Shown piece by piece: positions 1-11,106 of a stretch of 64,000 nucleotides of DNA (positions are counted from its first letter, which is position 1; every line of letters begins with the position of its first letter). Source of the DNA: Diploptera punctata (taxonomy: Eukaryota > Arthropoda > Insecta > Blattodea > Blaberidae); contig JASPKZ010007795.1 in the NCBI GenBank assembly GCA_030220185.1, positions 3,272,349 to 3,336,348 of the forward strand. The letters are read 5' to 3'. Below the pieces are notes generated by a model that was given only the letters and a program-made list of their open reading frames with translations, was not told the DNA's origin and made no database searches. The position numbers and the translations under genes were made by a program.

Positions 1-29
1 GCAACATTTCATAATTCTGCATACTTTGT

Positions 30-236
30 TAATTATGATTAATTAAAATGTGGGAGATTTGAATGGGGACACTCTGTATAATTATGAGAAAAATAACAAA
101 TTATGATTAATTAAAATGTGGGAGATTTGAATGGGGACACTCTGTATAATTATGAGAAAAATAACAAATTATGATTAATTAAAATGTGGGAGATTTGAAT
201 GGGGACACTCTGTATAATTATGAGAAAAATAACAAA
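30..236. repeat. 68-bp tandem repeat, three copies
   Basis: Three almost identical head-to-tail copies of a 68-bp AT-rich unit; the sub-motif ttatgatt recurs at 33, 101 and 169. It lies in the intron upstream of the first visible BCS1L exon. No coding potential is seen. Confidence 0.95.
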
Positions 237-282
237 GTATTGACTTTTTATTGTTAATTTAACACTTCTCACTGAAGGATAA

Positions 283-475
283 ATTATATTTGAAGAGAAA
301 GATAGAAGCAAAGGTTTCAAGCATTTGGCACGAGGGAATTACAACGTATATAAGAGAAAAATTTGCATCTAGATTGTAACTCGCCTCGGTAGCTCAGTTG
401 GTAGAGCACTTGGTCCGGAAAGCCAAGGGTCCCGGGTTCGAGTCTCGGTCTAGGCAAAAATTTTTCTGTTCAAAT
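283..475 (+). mobile_element. SINE family A copy with tRNA-like head
   Basis: A tRNA-like core at about 383-455 has a 7-base acceptor-like start, a D-arm/A-box (TAGCTCAGTTGGTAGAGC) and a B-box (GGTTCGAGTCTC). It sits between A/T-rich flanks, aagagaaaaatttgc on the left and aaaatttttctgttcaaat on the right, that are roughly complementary. The same composite recurs at 26.9, 27.2, 31.7 and 32.0 kb, so this is a dispersed element and not a single-copy tRNA gene. It lies about 190 bp before the splice acceptor of the BCS1L exon at 645. Confidence 0.8.
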
Positions 476-644
476 ATAACAAAGTATGTTAGATTTAATC
501 TTGAACCAACATAGCATCTGCAAATAATATTATGTAATATATTACAAATTTAAAATCCTATATTATTGTTATTGTTTCCATATAAATAAAAAAAAGAACG
601 GACAATACTTATATTGTTTTCATGATACATTATTGTTATTTCAG

Positions 645-878
645 GGATACCTTATCGCCGTGGTTACTTACTTTACGGACCTCCAGGTTGTGGAAAATCT
701 TCCTTCATTACAGCTCTGGCTGGTGAACTTGAATTTGGAATTTGTGTGTTGAATTTGAGTGAAAGAGGTCTTACTGATGACCGCCTTAATCATCTACTAA
801 GTGTAGCTCCTCAGCAAACTATAATTCTTCTGGAAGATGTGGATGCTGCATTCATTAGTAGAGAAGAATCTCCTCAAA
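645..878 (+). CDS. BCS1L: Mitochondrial chaperone BCS1 (BCS1L), internal exon with Walker A and B
   Basis: BCS1 is an AAA-ATPase of the inner mitochondrial membrane that inserts the Rieske iron-sulfur protein into respiratory complex III. This exon opens after a tgttatttcag acceptor with two bases completing a codon, then reads [19 protein letters not shown]. It carries the Walker A motif (GPPGCGKS), the family block [14 protein letters not shown] and the Walker B-like [10 protein letters not shown], and ends in a gtaagt donor at 879 with one base left over. By memory of the family (about 419 residues in human) it corresponds to the start of the AAA module. The N-terminal exons (membrane helix and BCS1-specific domain) are outside the window. 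The annotation is firm; only the exact splice bases are inferred. Confidence 0.95.
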
Positions 879-1119
879 GTAAGTCTAATATTTGTTACAT
901 ACAACATTTTCCCAAAAGAGTGATGAAATTCCAAAATTACATTCTATGTATTTTTTTTAGTAGTACAGTGTATTACAAAATAATTCATCTGATTTCACAA
1001 TACTTTTATCACTTTAACTATTAATGATGGAATTAATGTGTTAATTATTTAATAATAGATAAATAATTTTTCCAAGTTTTATTTTTTAACTTATAAGTAG
1101 ATAGTTTGATCCTTCTGGG

Positions 1120-1480
1120 GAATTCTCATATAAGACTTGAAAGCATAATAATAGTTCCTTCAATTGGTTGCTGCCCAAAGGAAAGCAAGACCGGTGATGG
1201 GGCTGCCATCTTATAGCCTCTGGTCAGGCTTTTCTGGAGAAGAAAAGAAAATAAAGGAAAGAAGAAATGGAAGAAAGGAAAGACTCCCTAGCCCTCGGAT
1301 GCCCTAATAGCGTCGGGGTCGAAAAAACCAAGAGTTAACCAAGAGAGGTTAGATAGTAAAGTTAAAAGAGTGCAAAACACAAGTAAGTGGAAGAAATGTT
1401 TTGCTCAGCTTGGGCACCTTGTGGTCACCATCCACATATCCCCTAGATGAGGACCCCTGAGGTATTATCTCTCTATCTGG
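1120..1480 (-). repeat. Dispersed repeat (copy 1 of 2, unclassified)
   Basis: About 360 bp whose reverse complement recurs at about 16531-16885 with roughly 90% identity. Shared blocks include the segments around ccctagccctcggatgccc and gcttgggcaccttgtgg. Both copies abut fragments of the same LINE family C (GAA-repeat tail), but in opposite relative orientation, so they are probably independent repeats or one element with an inverted part. No coding is recognised. Confidence 0.7.
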
Positions 1481-1509
1481 GATGAAAAGGATATCCCCGA
1501 AAAAATTAC

Positions 1510-1975
1510 TAGTTATAATAAAAGTTTGGGAATTATTAATCAAGTTATGAAACCATCCCTTGTACAAAAAAACACCAGATTACGTTTATATAACACTTTG
1601 GCTAGACCAGTGTTGACCTATGGTAGTAAAGCATGGACACTAAAAAGACAATATGAAAGCAGAATAACGGCTTGTGAAATGAGATTCATGCACAGAACAG
1701 TGGGTTACATCAGATGGGATCGGAAAAAGAACACCGATATCTTAAAAGAATTGAAGACTACGCCAATTTTGGAATATATTAAACAGTACCACTAAATTGG
1801 AAACACCATCTTGAAAGAATGAGTTCAAATCGGATCCCCAAAGTTGTTTATAATTATATACCAAGAGGACGAAGATCTCTGGGCCGTCCTATGAAACGCT
1901 GGAGGGAAAATTTTCTATAGGATTGTAACAGGCCTTGGCCTAATACTTGGAAGGAAGAAGAAGAAGTAGATATTT
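1510..1975 (+). pseudogene. LINE family C 3' end, reverse transcriptase C-terminal remnant
   Basis: Translation gives a degenerate LINE C-terminus: a run like LVQKNTRLRLYNTLARPVL, then TYGSKAWTLKRQ and GRRSLGRPMKRWRENF, with stops and shifts between them. This YGSxxWTLK ... GRP pattern is usual in the C-terminal part of RTE/L1-type non-LTR polyproteins. The copy ends in a purine tail (ggaaggaagaagaagaag) near 1950, consistent with a (GAA)n 3' tail. A shorter copy of the same end lies at 16886-17045. It is 5'-truncated and dead. Confidence 0.75.
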
Positions 1976-2074
1976 GATAGTGCTCTTTAAAACTTTATCC
2001 CCAGAACAAGGACAAGAGATTAGATGAAGAAGTGCTCTTCAACAACTCAGATTATTAACATAGCAATTCAAAGA

Positions 2075-2410
2075 CGTCCCGCGCCGTAGCCGAGCGGTTA
2101 AGGTAGGAAGCCTTGGCGCAGAGCTACGGGACTTGCGCTGGTTCGAGTCTCCATGGGGGAAGAAATTTTCTCATGGTATTTCGGCCAGTATGGGACCGGT
2201 GCCCACCCAGCATCGTGAGGCAATTGGGTAGCTACAATAAGTAGCGGCTCCAGGTTGAGGAACCAGCTATAACGGCTGGGGGACTCGACATGCTAACCAC
2301 ATGTCACCCCTACACTGGCTGTTGATCATCTACCTCTGTGATTGACACATGTGGATGTGAAGGGCCAGCAGCCGGCTGGTAAAAGGGCAACCGCTGAAAA
2401 AGTGGAAAGA
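2075..2410 (+). mobile_element. SINE family B with class II tRNA-like head
   Basis: The head has an A-box typical of tRNAs with a long variable arm (GTAGCCGAGCGGTTAAGG, 2086-2103) and a B-box (GGTTCGAGTCTCC, 2140-2152). A roughly 250-bp body follows (gaaattttctcatggtatttc ... gctgaaaaag). A second copy of the body is at 3655-4095, split by a foldback element. It is RNA polymerase III-derived by its boxes; there is no evidence that it is an active gene. Confidence 0.8.
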
Positions 2411-2554
2411 CCCTCAATCGGAATTCAAAGACAAATTCTACTCAGATCACTTGCTTGAGGTTATTTTAACCCTCTCTGTGTGGGCATTTAAATGTCTTAA
2501 TGTTATATTTTAATTTAACACTTTCCAGAATTTGACATAGTTTTATTTTAGAAA

Positions 2555-2655
2555 AAAAATTAGCGCTCGGACTGGAACTGGAACCCTGGATCTCTGACTC
2601 TTATGTATCAGTATGATACCGATTACACCATCCAAACTCCGATATGAACGTCAAC
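2555..2655 (-). mobile_element. SINE family C, degenerate tRNA-like core
   Basis: Read on the minus strand this is a tRNA-like stretch with a weak B-box (GGTTCCAGTTCC) adjoining ttttttttctaaaataaaa. The same flank, tagttttattttagaa, recurs at 2541, 2815 and 47475. Better preserved members lie at 47490-47560 (minus) and 47660-47760 (plus). Confidence 0.55.
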
Positions 2656-3045
2656 AATTCTTCCATCTGAAGGCTGGTAGCCAACGCTACCAACAACTCT
2701 ATCTGACAACTTCTATTCAAAGCATTTTTATTGAGAATTTATACATTACTTTTATTCGGTAAAGTTTCATATTTTGATGTTATATTTTAAATTAACGTTT
2801 TCCAGAATAGGACATAGTTTTATTTTAGAAGTACAGACCTAATTTATTCTGCTGATGATAGGACTAGTCCCGCAAGGCCAACAGAGTGTTAAAACATTTT
2901 AAATTGAGGAGACGGACCTACAAGGGGACTATTTTATAGTTTTTATTTGTATATTTTATTATTGTGACTCAATGGAATCTTGCCATGAATTTTACTAGTA
3001 TCAACTCTGTGCAGCAATCACTAACTTTCACATATTGATATAACT

Positions 3046-3268
3046 AGGGCTAGGATTTTTATGTACTAAAAGGTAAGATTGCAACATAGTATAATGAGAA
3101 GTTAGACTTATGACTGTCTTTTGTTCTGATTTCACATACAAATAGTTGAATAGTATAATAAGTAAACTTTTGACTTTCTTTTATCTTGGCTTCACACACA
3201 AACAGTTGAATAATATATACTAACTGCATTGCAATCTTATCTTTTACTACATAAAAATCCTAGCCTTA
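3046..3268. mobile_element. MITE with long inverted repeats and ~9-bp target duplication
   Basis: Terminal inverted repeats of about 35 bp (agggctaggatttttatgta at the left, its complement with few changes at the right) enclose an AT-rich non-coding core. The flanks carry the direct repeat gatataact at 3037-3045 and 3269-3277. An 8-9 bp duplication would suit hAT or Mutator-type MITEs. No transposase is present. Confidence 0.8.
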
Positions 3269-3333
3269 GATATAACTCTAGGTTCTGTAGGTTTTAGTAA
3301 ATGAGGAAACACATACCACCACAAAAAGAATTG

Positions 3334-3334
3334 A

Positions 3335-3364
<30 letters not shown>
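3334..3364. repeat. (GT)n-(AT)n microsatellite
   Basis: Uninterrupted gt dinucleotides run directly into at dinucleotides. Confidence 0.95.
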
Positions 3365-3365
<1 letters not shown>

Positions 3366-3400
3366 GGCATTCTGCCTTGGCACAAATCATGGAACACACT

Positions 3401-3612
3401 TAAAATTTATAATAAAATTCCTTACACTTCACCTCGTATCATGTCTTCTATTTAGACAGGAGTTTATTTATATGGAGTAAGAAGCAGTGCTCCTTGACAA
3501 CAGAACATCGGTCATGTAACTACTGAAGACGTAATCATTAAGGTTACAAAACCAGTCTAAATAGAAGACAGGATATGAGGTGAGGCGTAAGGAATTTATT
3601 TTAAATTAAATG
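3401..3612 (+). mobile_element. Foldback element with PLE-type terminus and ribozyme-like motif
   Basis: Inverted arms (about 3401-3457 and 3555-3612) share the taaaattccttacacttcacc type sequence. Between them on the + strand lies CTGAAGAC (3523-3530), a 5-bp hairpin (GTAAT/GTTAC), AAAAC in the place of GAAAC, a second hairpin (CCAGTCT/AGACAGG, one mismatch), and then ATATGAGGTGAGG. The same ordered motif ends the Penelope-like copies in this window. No ORF is seen. Confidence 0.7.
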
Positions 3613-3654
3613 TCAAAGTGATAATTCTTATAATAATTTAATATAGAACACATG

Positions 3655-4095
3655 GTGATTTGAGTCTCCATGAGGAAAGAAATTTTCTCACGGAATTTTG
3701 ACTAGTGTTTTGGACCAATGCCCATCCAGTATTATGAGGAATTTGGGTAAATGTGATAATAGTGGCTCCAGATTAAGAAAACCAGGTCTTATGGCTGGGG
3801 AACTCAACATGCTGAACAAGTTAACCTTATTAATAAATAAGTTGAGTCTGTTGTCAACTTATCTCATAATAGTTAAATTCTTTTAGGACATGTTTCAAAA
3901 CAAATCTTCTGATTTATCGTGTCAACTACTATGAGATAAGATGACAACAGACTCAACTTATTTATTAAGAAGAACCTCATAATGTTTATTCCTATTGTAA
4001 TTTATTAATAAGTTACTCCTATACTGGCTAGATGATCATCCATCTCTGTAATTGATACATGCGGATAAGAGGACTGGATGGTAAGCCAAGACTCC
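3655..4095 (+). mobile_element. SINE family B, second copy, split by a foldback element
   Basis: Positions 3655-3819 match the body of the SINE at 2075 (gagtctccatg ... ggctggggaactcaacatgct), and 4014-4095 continue it (cctatactggctagatgatcatc). About 190 bp of unrelated foldback DNA lies between, which shows the order of insertion. Confidence 0.8.
3820..4013 (-). mobile_element. Foldback insertion with PLE-like ends
   Basis: Inverted arms (ttattaataaataagttgag / ctcaacttatttattaa) of about 40 bp. The minus strand reads CAGAAGAT (3904-3911), GAAAC (3892-3896) and TTATGAGATAAG (3858-3869), a diverged form of the motif in the neighbouring foldback. The right end carries aacctcataatg, the terminal signature of the PLE copies here. 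A short aagtta repeat at both junctions may be the target duplication. Confidence 0.65.
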
Positions 4096-4110
4096 ACTAA
4101 GATTGTTTAC

Positions 4111-7100
4111 ACCATAGATTATAGTATTGATCAGTTTGAGTACAAGGGCAATCTTGACATTTTTGTGCACATTACTGCAATATCATCAAAAGCGAGGTCC
4201 CATTGATTATAGTATTGATCAGTTGAGTACAGGGCAATCTTGACATTTTTGTGCACATTACTGCAATATCATCAGAAGTGAGGTGCCATTGATTATACTA
4301 TTGATCAGTTGAGTACAAGGGCAATCTTGACATTTTTGTGCACATTACTGCAATATCATCAGAAGTGAGGTGCCATTGATTATAGTATTGATCAGTTGAG
4401 CACAGGGGCAATCTTGACATTTTTGTGCACATTACTGCAATATCATCAGAAGTGAGGTGCCATTCATTATAGTATTGATCAGTTGAGTACAGGGGCAATC
4501 TTGACATTTTTGTGAACATTACTGCAATATCATCAGAAGTGAGGTGCCATTGATTATAGTATTGATCAGTTGAGTACAGGGGCAATCTTGACATTTTTGT
4601 GCACATTGACTGCAATATCATCAGAAGTGAGGTGCCATTGATTATAGTATTGATCAGGGGCAATCTTGACATTTTTGTGCACATTGACTGCAATATCATC
4701 AGAAGTGAGGTGCCATTGATTATAGTATTGATCAGTTGAGTACAGGGCAATCTTGACATTTTTGTGCACATTACTGCAATATCATCAGAAGTGAGGTGCC
4801 ATTGATTATACTATTGATCAGTTGAGTACAAGGGCAATCTTGGCATTTTTGTGCACATTGACTGCAATATCATCAGAAGTGAGGTGCCATTTATTATAGT
4901 ATTGATCAGTTGAGTACAGGGCAATCTTGACATTTTTGTGCACATTACTGCAATATCATCAGAAGTGAGGTGCCATTGATTATAGTATTGATCAGTTGAG
5001 TACAGGGCAATCTTGACATTTTTGTGCACATTACTGCAATATCATCAGAAGTCAGGTGCCATTGATTATAGTATTGATCAGTTGAGTACAGGGGCAATCT
5101 TGACATTTTTGTGCACATTGACTGCAATATCATCAGAAGTGAGGTGCCATTGATTATAGTATTGATCAGGGGCAATCTTGACATTTTTGTGCACATTGAC
5201 TGCAATATCATCAGAAGTGAGGTGCCATTGATTATAGTATTGATCAGTTGAGTACAGGGGCAATCTTGACATTTTTGTGCACATTACTGCAATATCATCA
5301 GAAGTGAGGTGCCATTGATTATAGTATTGATCAGTTGAGTACAGGGGCAATCTTGACATTTTTGTGCACATTACTGCAATATCATCAGAAGTGAGGTGCC
5401 ATTGATTATACTATTGATCAGTTGAGTACAAGGGCAATCTTGGCATTTTTGTGCACATTGACTGCAATATCATCAGAAGTGAGGTGCCATTTATTATAGT
5501 ATTGATCAGTTGAGTACAGGGGCAATCTTGACATTTTTGTGCACATTACTGCAATATCATCAGAAGTGAGGTGCCATTGATTATAGTATTGATCAGTTGA
5601 GTACAGGGCAATCTTGACATTTTTGTGCACATTACTGCAATATCATCAGAAGTCAGGTGCCATTGATTATAGTATTGATCAGTTGAGTACAGGGGCAATC
5701 TTGACATTTTTGTGCACATTGACTGCAATATCATCAGAAGTGAGGTGCCATTGATTATAGTATTGATCAGTTGAGTACAGGGGCAATCTTGACATTTTTG
5801 TGCACATTGACTGCAATATCATTCAGAAGTGAGGTGCCATTGATTATAGTATTGATCAGTTGAGTACAGGGGCAATCTTGACATTTTTGTGCACATTACT
5901 GCAATATCATCAGAAGTGAGGTGCCATTGATTATACTATTGATCAGTTGAGTACAAGGGCAATCTTGGCATTTTTGTGCACATTGACTGCAATATCATCA
6001 GAAGTGAGGTGCCATTGATTATAGTATTGATCAGTTGAGTACAGGGCAATCTTGACATCTTTGTGCACATTACTGCAATATCATCAGAAGTGAGGTGCCA
6101 TTGATTATAGTATTGATCAGTTGAGTACAGGGGCAATCTTGACATTTTTGTGCACATTACTGCAATATCATCAGAAGTGAGGTGCCATTGATTATAGTAT
6201 TGATCAGTTGAGTACAGGGCAATCTTGGCATTTTTGTGCACATTACTGCAATATCATCAGAAGTGAGGTGCCATAGATTATAGTATTGATCAGTTGAGTA
6301 CAGGGCAATCTTGGCATTTTTGTGCACATTACTGCAATATCATCAGAAGTGAGGTGCCATTGATTATAGTATTGATCAGTTGAGTACAGGGGCAATCTTG
6401 ACATTTTTGTGCACATTACTGCAATATCATCAGAAGTGAGGTGCCATTGATTATAGTATTGATCAGTTGAGTATAGGGGCAATCTTGACATTATTGTGCA
6501 CATTACAGCAATATCATCAGAAGTGAGATGCCATTGATTATACTATTGATCAGTTCAGTACAAGGGCAATCTTGGCATTTTTGTGCACATTGACTGCAAT
6601 ATCATCAGAAGTGAGGTGCCATTGATTATAGTATTGATCAGTTGAATACAGGGCAATCTTGACATTTTTGTGCACATTACTGCAATATCATCAGAAGTGA
6701 GGTGCCATTGATTATAGTATTGATCAGTTGAGTACGGGGCAATCTTGACATTTTTGTGCACATTACTGCAATATCATCAGAAGTGAGGTGCCATTGATTA
6801 TACTATTGATCAGTTGAGTACAAGGGCAATCTTCACACTTTTGTGCACATTACTGCAATATCATCAGAAGTGAGGTGCCATTGATTATAGTATTGATCAG
6901 TTGAGTACAGGGGCAATCTTGACATTTTTGTGCACATTACTGCAATATCATCAGAAGTGAGGTGCCATTGATTATAGTATTGATCAGTTGAGTACAGGGG
7001 CAATCTTGACATTTTTGTGCACATTACTGCAATATCATCAGAAGTGAGGTGCCATTGATTATACTATTGATCAGTTGAGTACAAGGGCAATCTTCACATT

Positions 7101-10100
7101 TTTGTGCACATTACTGCAATATCATCAGAAGTGAGGTGCCATTGATTATAGTATTGATCAGTTGAGTACAGGGGCAATCTTGACATTTTTGTGCACATTA
7201 CTGCAATATCATCAGAAGTGAGGTGCCATTGATTATACTATTGATCAGTTGAGTACAAGGGCAAACTTGACATTTTTGTGCACATTACTGCAATATCATC
7301 AGAAGTGAGGTACCATTGATTATACTATTGATGATCAGTTGAGTACAGGGTCAATCTTGACATTTTTGTGCACATTACTGCAATATCATCAGAAGTGAGG
7401 TGCCATTGATTATAGTATTGATCAGTTGAGTACAGGGGCAATCTTGACATTTTTGTGCACATTACTCCAAAATCGTCAGAAGTGAGGTGCCATTGATTAC
7501 AGTATTGATCAGTTGAGTACAGGGGCAATCTTGACATTTTTGTGCACATTACTGCAATATCATCAGAAGTGAGGTGCCATTGATTATAGTATTGATCAGT
7601 TGAGTACAGGGGCAATCTTGACATTTTTGTGCACATTACTGCAATATCATCAGAAGTGAGGTGCCATTGATTATAGTATTGATCAGTTGAGTACAAGGGC
7701 AATCTTGACATTTTTGTGCACATTACTGCAATATCATCAGAAGTGAGGTGCCATTGATTATAGTATTGATGATCAGTTGAGTACAGTTGCAATCTTGACA
7801 TTTTTGTGCACATTACTGCAATATCATCAGAAGTGAGGTGCCATTGATTAATAGTATTGATCAGTTGAGTACAGGGGCAATCTTGACATTTTTGTGCACA
7901 TTACTGCAATATCATCAGAAGTGAGGTGCCATTGATTATAGTATTGATCAGTTGAGTACAGGGGCAATCTTGACATTTTTGTGCACATTACTGCAATATC
8001 ATCAGAAGTGAGGTGCCATTGATTATAGTATTGATCAGTTGAGTGCAGGGGCAATCTTGACATTTTTGTGCACATTACTGCAATATCATCAGAAGTGAGG
8101 TGCCATTGATTATAGTATTGATCAGTTGAGTACAGGGGCAATCTTGACATTTTGTGCACATTACTGCAATATCATCAGAAGTGAGGTGCCATTGATTATA
8201 GTATTGATCAGTTGAGTACAGGGGCAATCTTGACATTTTTGTGCACATTACTGCAATATCATCAGAAGTGAGGTGCCATTGATTATACTATTGATCAGTT
8301 GAGTACAAGGGCAAACTTGACATTTTTGTGCACATTACTGCAATATCATCAGAAGTGAGGTACCATTGATTATACTATTGATGATCAGTTGAGTACAGGG
8401 TCAATCTTGACATTTTTGTGCACATTACTGCAATATCATCAGAAGTGAGGTGCCATTGATTATAGTATTGATCAGTTGAGTACAGGGGCAATCTTGACAT
8501 TTTTGTGCACATTACTCCAAAATCGTCAGAAGTGAGGTGCCATTGATTACAGTATTGATCAGTTGAGTACAGGGGCAATCTTGACATTTTTGTGCACATT
8601 ACTGCAATATCATCAGAAGTGAGGTGCCATTGATTATAGTATTGATCAGTTGAGTACAGGGGCAATCTTGACATTTTTGTGCACATTACTGCAATATCAT
8701 CAGAAGTGAGGTGCCATTGATTATAGTATTGATCAGTTGAGTACAAGGGCAATCTTGACATTTTTGTGCACATTACTGCAATATCATCAGAAGTGAGGTG
8801 CCATTGATTATAGTATTGATCAGTTGAGTACAGTTGCAATCTTGACATTTTTGTGCACATTACTGCAATATCATCAGAAGTGAGGTGCCATTGATTATAG
8901 TATTGATCAGTTGAGTACAGGGGCAATCTTGACATTTTTGTGCACATTACTGCAATATCATCAGAAGTGAGGTGCCATTGATTATAGTATTGATCAGTTG
9001 AGTACAGGGGCAATCTTGACATTTTTGTGCACATTACTGCAATATCATCAGAAGTGAGGTGCCATTGATTATAGTATTGATCAGTTGAGTGCGGGGCAAT
9101 CTTGACATTTTTGTGCACATTACTGCAATATCATCAGAAGTGAGGTGCCATTGATTATAGTATTGATCAGTTGAGTACAGGGGCAATCTTGACATTTTTG
9201 TGCACATTACTGCAATATCATCAGAAGTGAGGTGCCATTGATTATAGTATTGATCAGTTGAGTACAGGGGCAATCTTGACATTTTTGTGCACATTACTGC
9301 AATATCATCAGAAGTGAGGTGCCATTGATTATAGTATTGATCAGTTGAGTACAGGGGCAATCTTGACATTTTTTGTGCACATTACTGCAATATCATCAGA
9401 AGTGAGGTGCCATTGATTATAGTATTGATCAGTTGAGTACAGGGGCAATCTTGACATTTTTCTGCACATTACTGCAATATCATCAGAAGTGAGGTGCCAT
9501 TGATTATAGTATTGATCAGTTGAGTACAGGGGCAATCTTGACATTTTGTGCACATTACTGCAATATCATCAGAAGTGAGGTGCCATTGATTATAGTATTG
9601 ATCAGTTGAGTACAGGGGCAATCTTGACATTTTTCTGCACATTACTGCAATATCATCAGAAGTGAGGTGCCATTGATTATAGTATTGATCAGTTGAGTAC
9701 AGGGGCAATCTTGACATTTTTGTGCACATTACTGCAATATCATCAGAAGTGAGGTGCCATTGATTGTAGTATTGATCAGTTGAGTACAGGGGCAATCTTG
9801 ACATTTTTGTGCACATTACTGCAATATCATCAGAAGTGAGGTGCCATTGATTATAGTATTGATCAGTTGAGTGCGGGGCAATCTTGACATTTTTGTGCAC
9901 ATTACTGCAATATCATCAGAAGTGAGGTGCCATTGATTATAGTATTGATCAGTTGAGTACAGGGGCAATCTTGAAATTTTTGTGCACATTACTGCAATAT
10001 CATCAGAAGTGAGGTGCCATTGATTATAGTATTGATCAGTTGAGTACAGGGGCAATCTTGACATTTTTGTGCACATTACTGCAATATCATCAGAAGTGAG

Positions 10101-11106
10101 GAAGTGAGGTGCCATTGATTATAGTATTGATCAGTTGAGTACAGGGGCAATCTTGACATTTTTGTGCACATTACTGCAATATCATCAGAAGTGAGGTGCC
10201 ATTGATTATAGTATTGATCAGTTGAGTACAGGGGCAATCTTGACATTTTTGTGCACATTACTGCAATATCATCAGAAGTGAGGTGCCATTGATTATAGTA
10301 TTGATCAGTTGAGTACAGAGGCAATCTTGACATTTTTGTGCACATTACTGCAATATCATCAGAAGTGAGGTGCCATTGATTATAGTATTGATCAGTTGAG
10401 TGCGGGGCAATCTTGACATTTTTGTGCACATTACTGCAATATCATCAGAAGTGAGGTGCCATTGATTATAGTATTGATCAGTTGAGTACAGGGGCAATCT
10501 TGACATTTTTGTGCACATTACTGCAATATCATCAGAAGTGAGGTGCCATTGATTATACTATTGATCAGTTGAGTACAAGGACATTTTTGTGCACATTACT
10601 GCAATATCATCAGAAGTGAGGTGCAATTGATTATAGTATTGATCAGTTGAATACAGGGGCAATCTTGACATTTTTGTGCACATTACTGCAATATCATCAG
10701 AAGTGAGGTGCCATTGATTATACTATTGATCAGTTGAGTACAAGGGCTTTCTTGACATTTTTGTGCACATTACTGCAATATCATCAGAAGTGAGGTGCCA
10801 TTGATTATACTATTGATCAGTTGAGTACAAGGGCAATCTTGACATTTTGTGCACATTACTATTGATCAGTTGAGTACAAGGGCAATCTTGACATTTTTGT
10901 GCACATTACTGCAATATCATCAGAAGTGAGGTGCCATTGATTATACTATTGATCAGTTGAGTACAAGGACAATCTTGACATTTTGTGCACATTACTGCAA
11001 TATCATCAGAAGTGAGGTGCCATTGATTATACTATTGATCAATTGAGTACAAGGGCAATCTTGACATTTTTGTGCACATTACTGTAATATCATCAGAAGT
11101 GAGGTG
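4111..11106. repeat. Satellite array, 87-bp unit, about 80 copies
   Basis: A continuous array of an 87-bp unit (gaagtgaggtgccattgatt ... gcaatatcatca) within the first visible BCS1L intron. Because 87 = 3 x 29, the minus strand shows long open frames of a 29-residue repeat with no start context, no flanking exon structure and frame changes wherever a unit carries an indel; they are artefacts. Variant units reveal higher-order copying: a block at 4801-5100 recurs 600 bp later at 5401-5700, and the marker gcaaacttgac recurs after 1050 bp (7261 and 8311). Units degrade at the right edge (10560-11106). Confidence 0.97.

Noticed and set aside
383..455. Functional tRNA gene
   Set aside because: A and B boxes are present, but the anticodon arm is atypical and the same composite recurs many times with SINE-type flanks.
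4298..10429. Long minus-strand ORFs with 29-residue repeats
   Set aside because: They follow from an 87-bp satellite unit and are disrupted by every non-triplet indel; no gene structure surrounds them.
4111..11106. CRISPR-like array or bacterial sequence
   Set aside because: There are no spacers: units are contiguous. Spliced exons and eukaryotic retroelements identify an animal genome.
4111..11106. Hammerhead ribozyme in the 87-bp satellite
   Set aside because: The minus strand has CTGATGA once per unit, but no GAAA or matching helices follow it.
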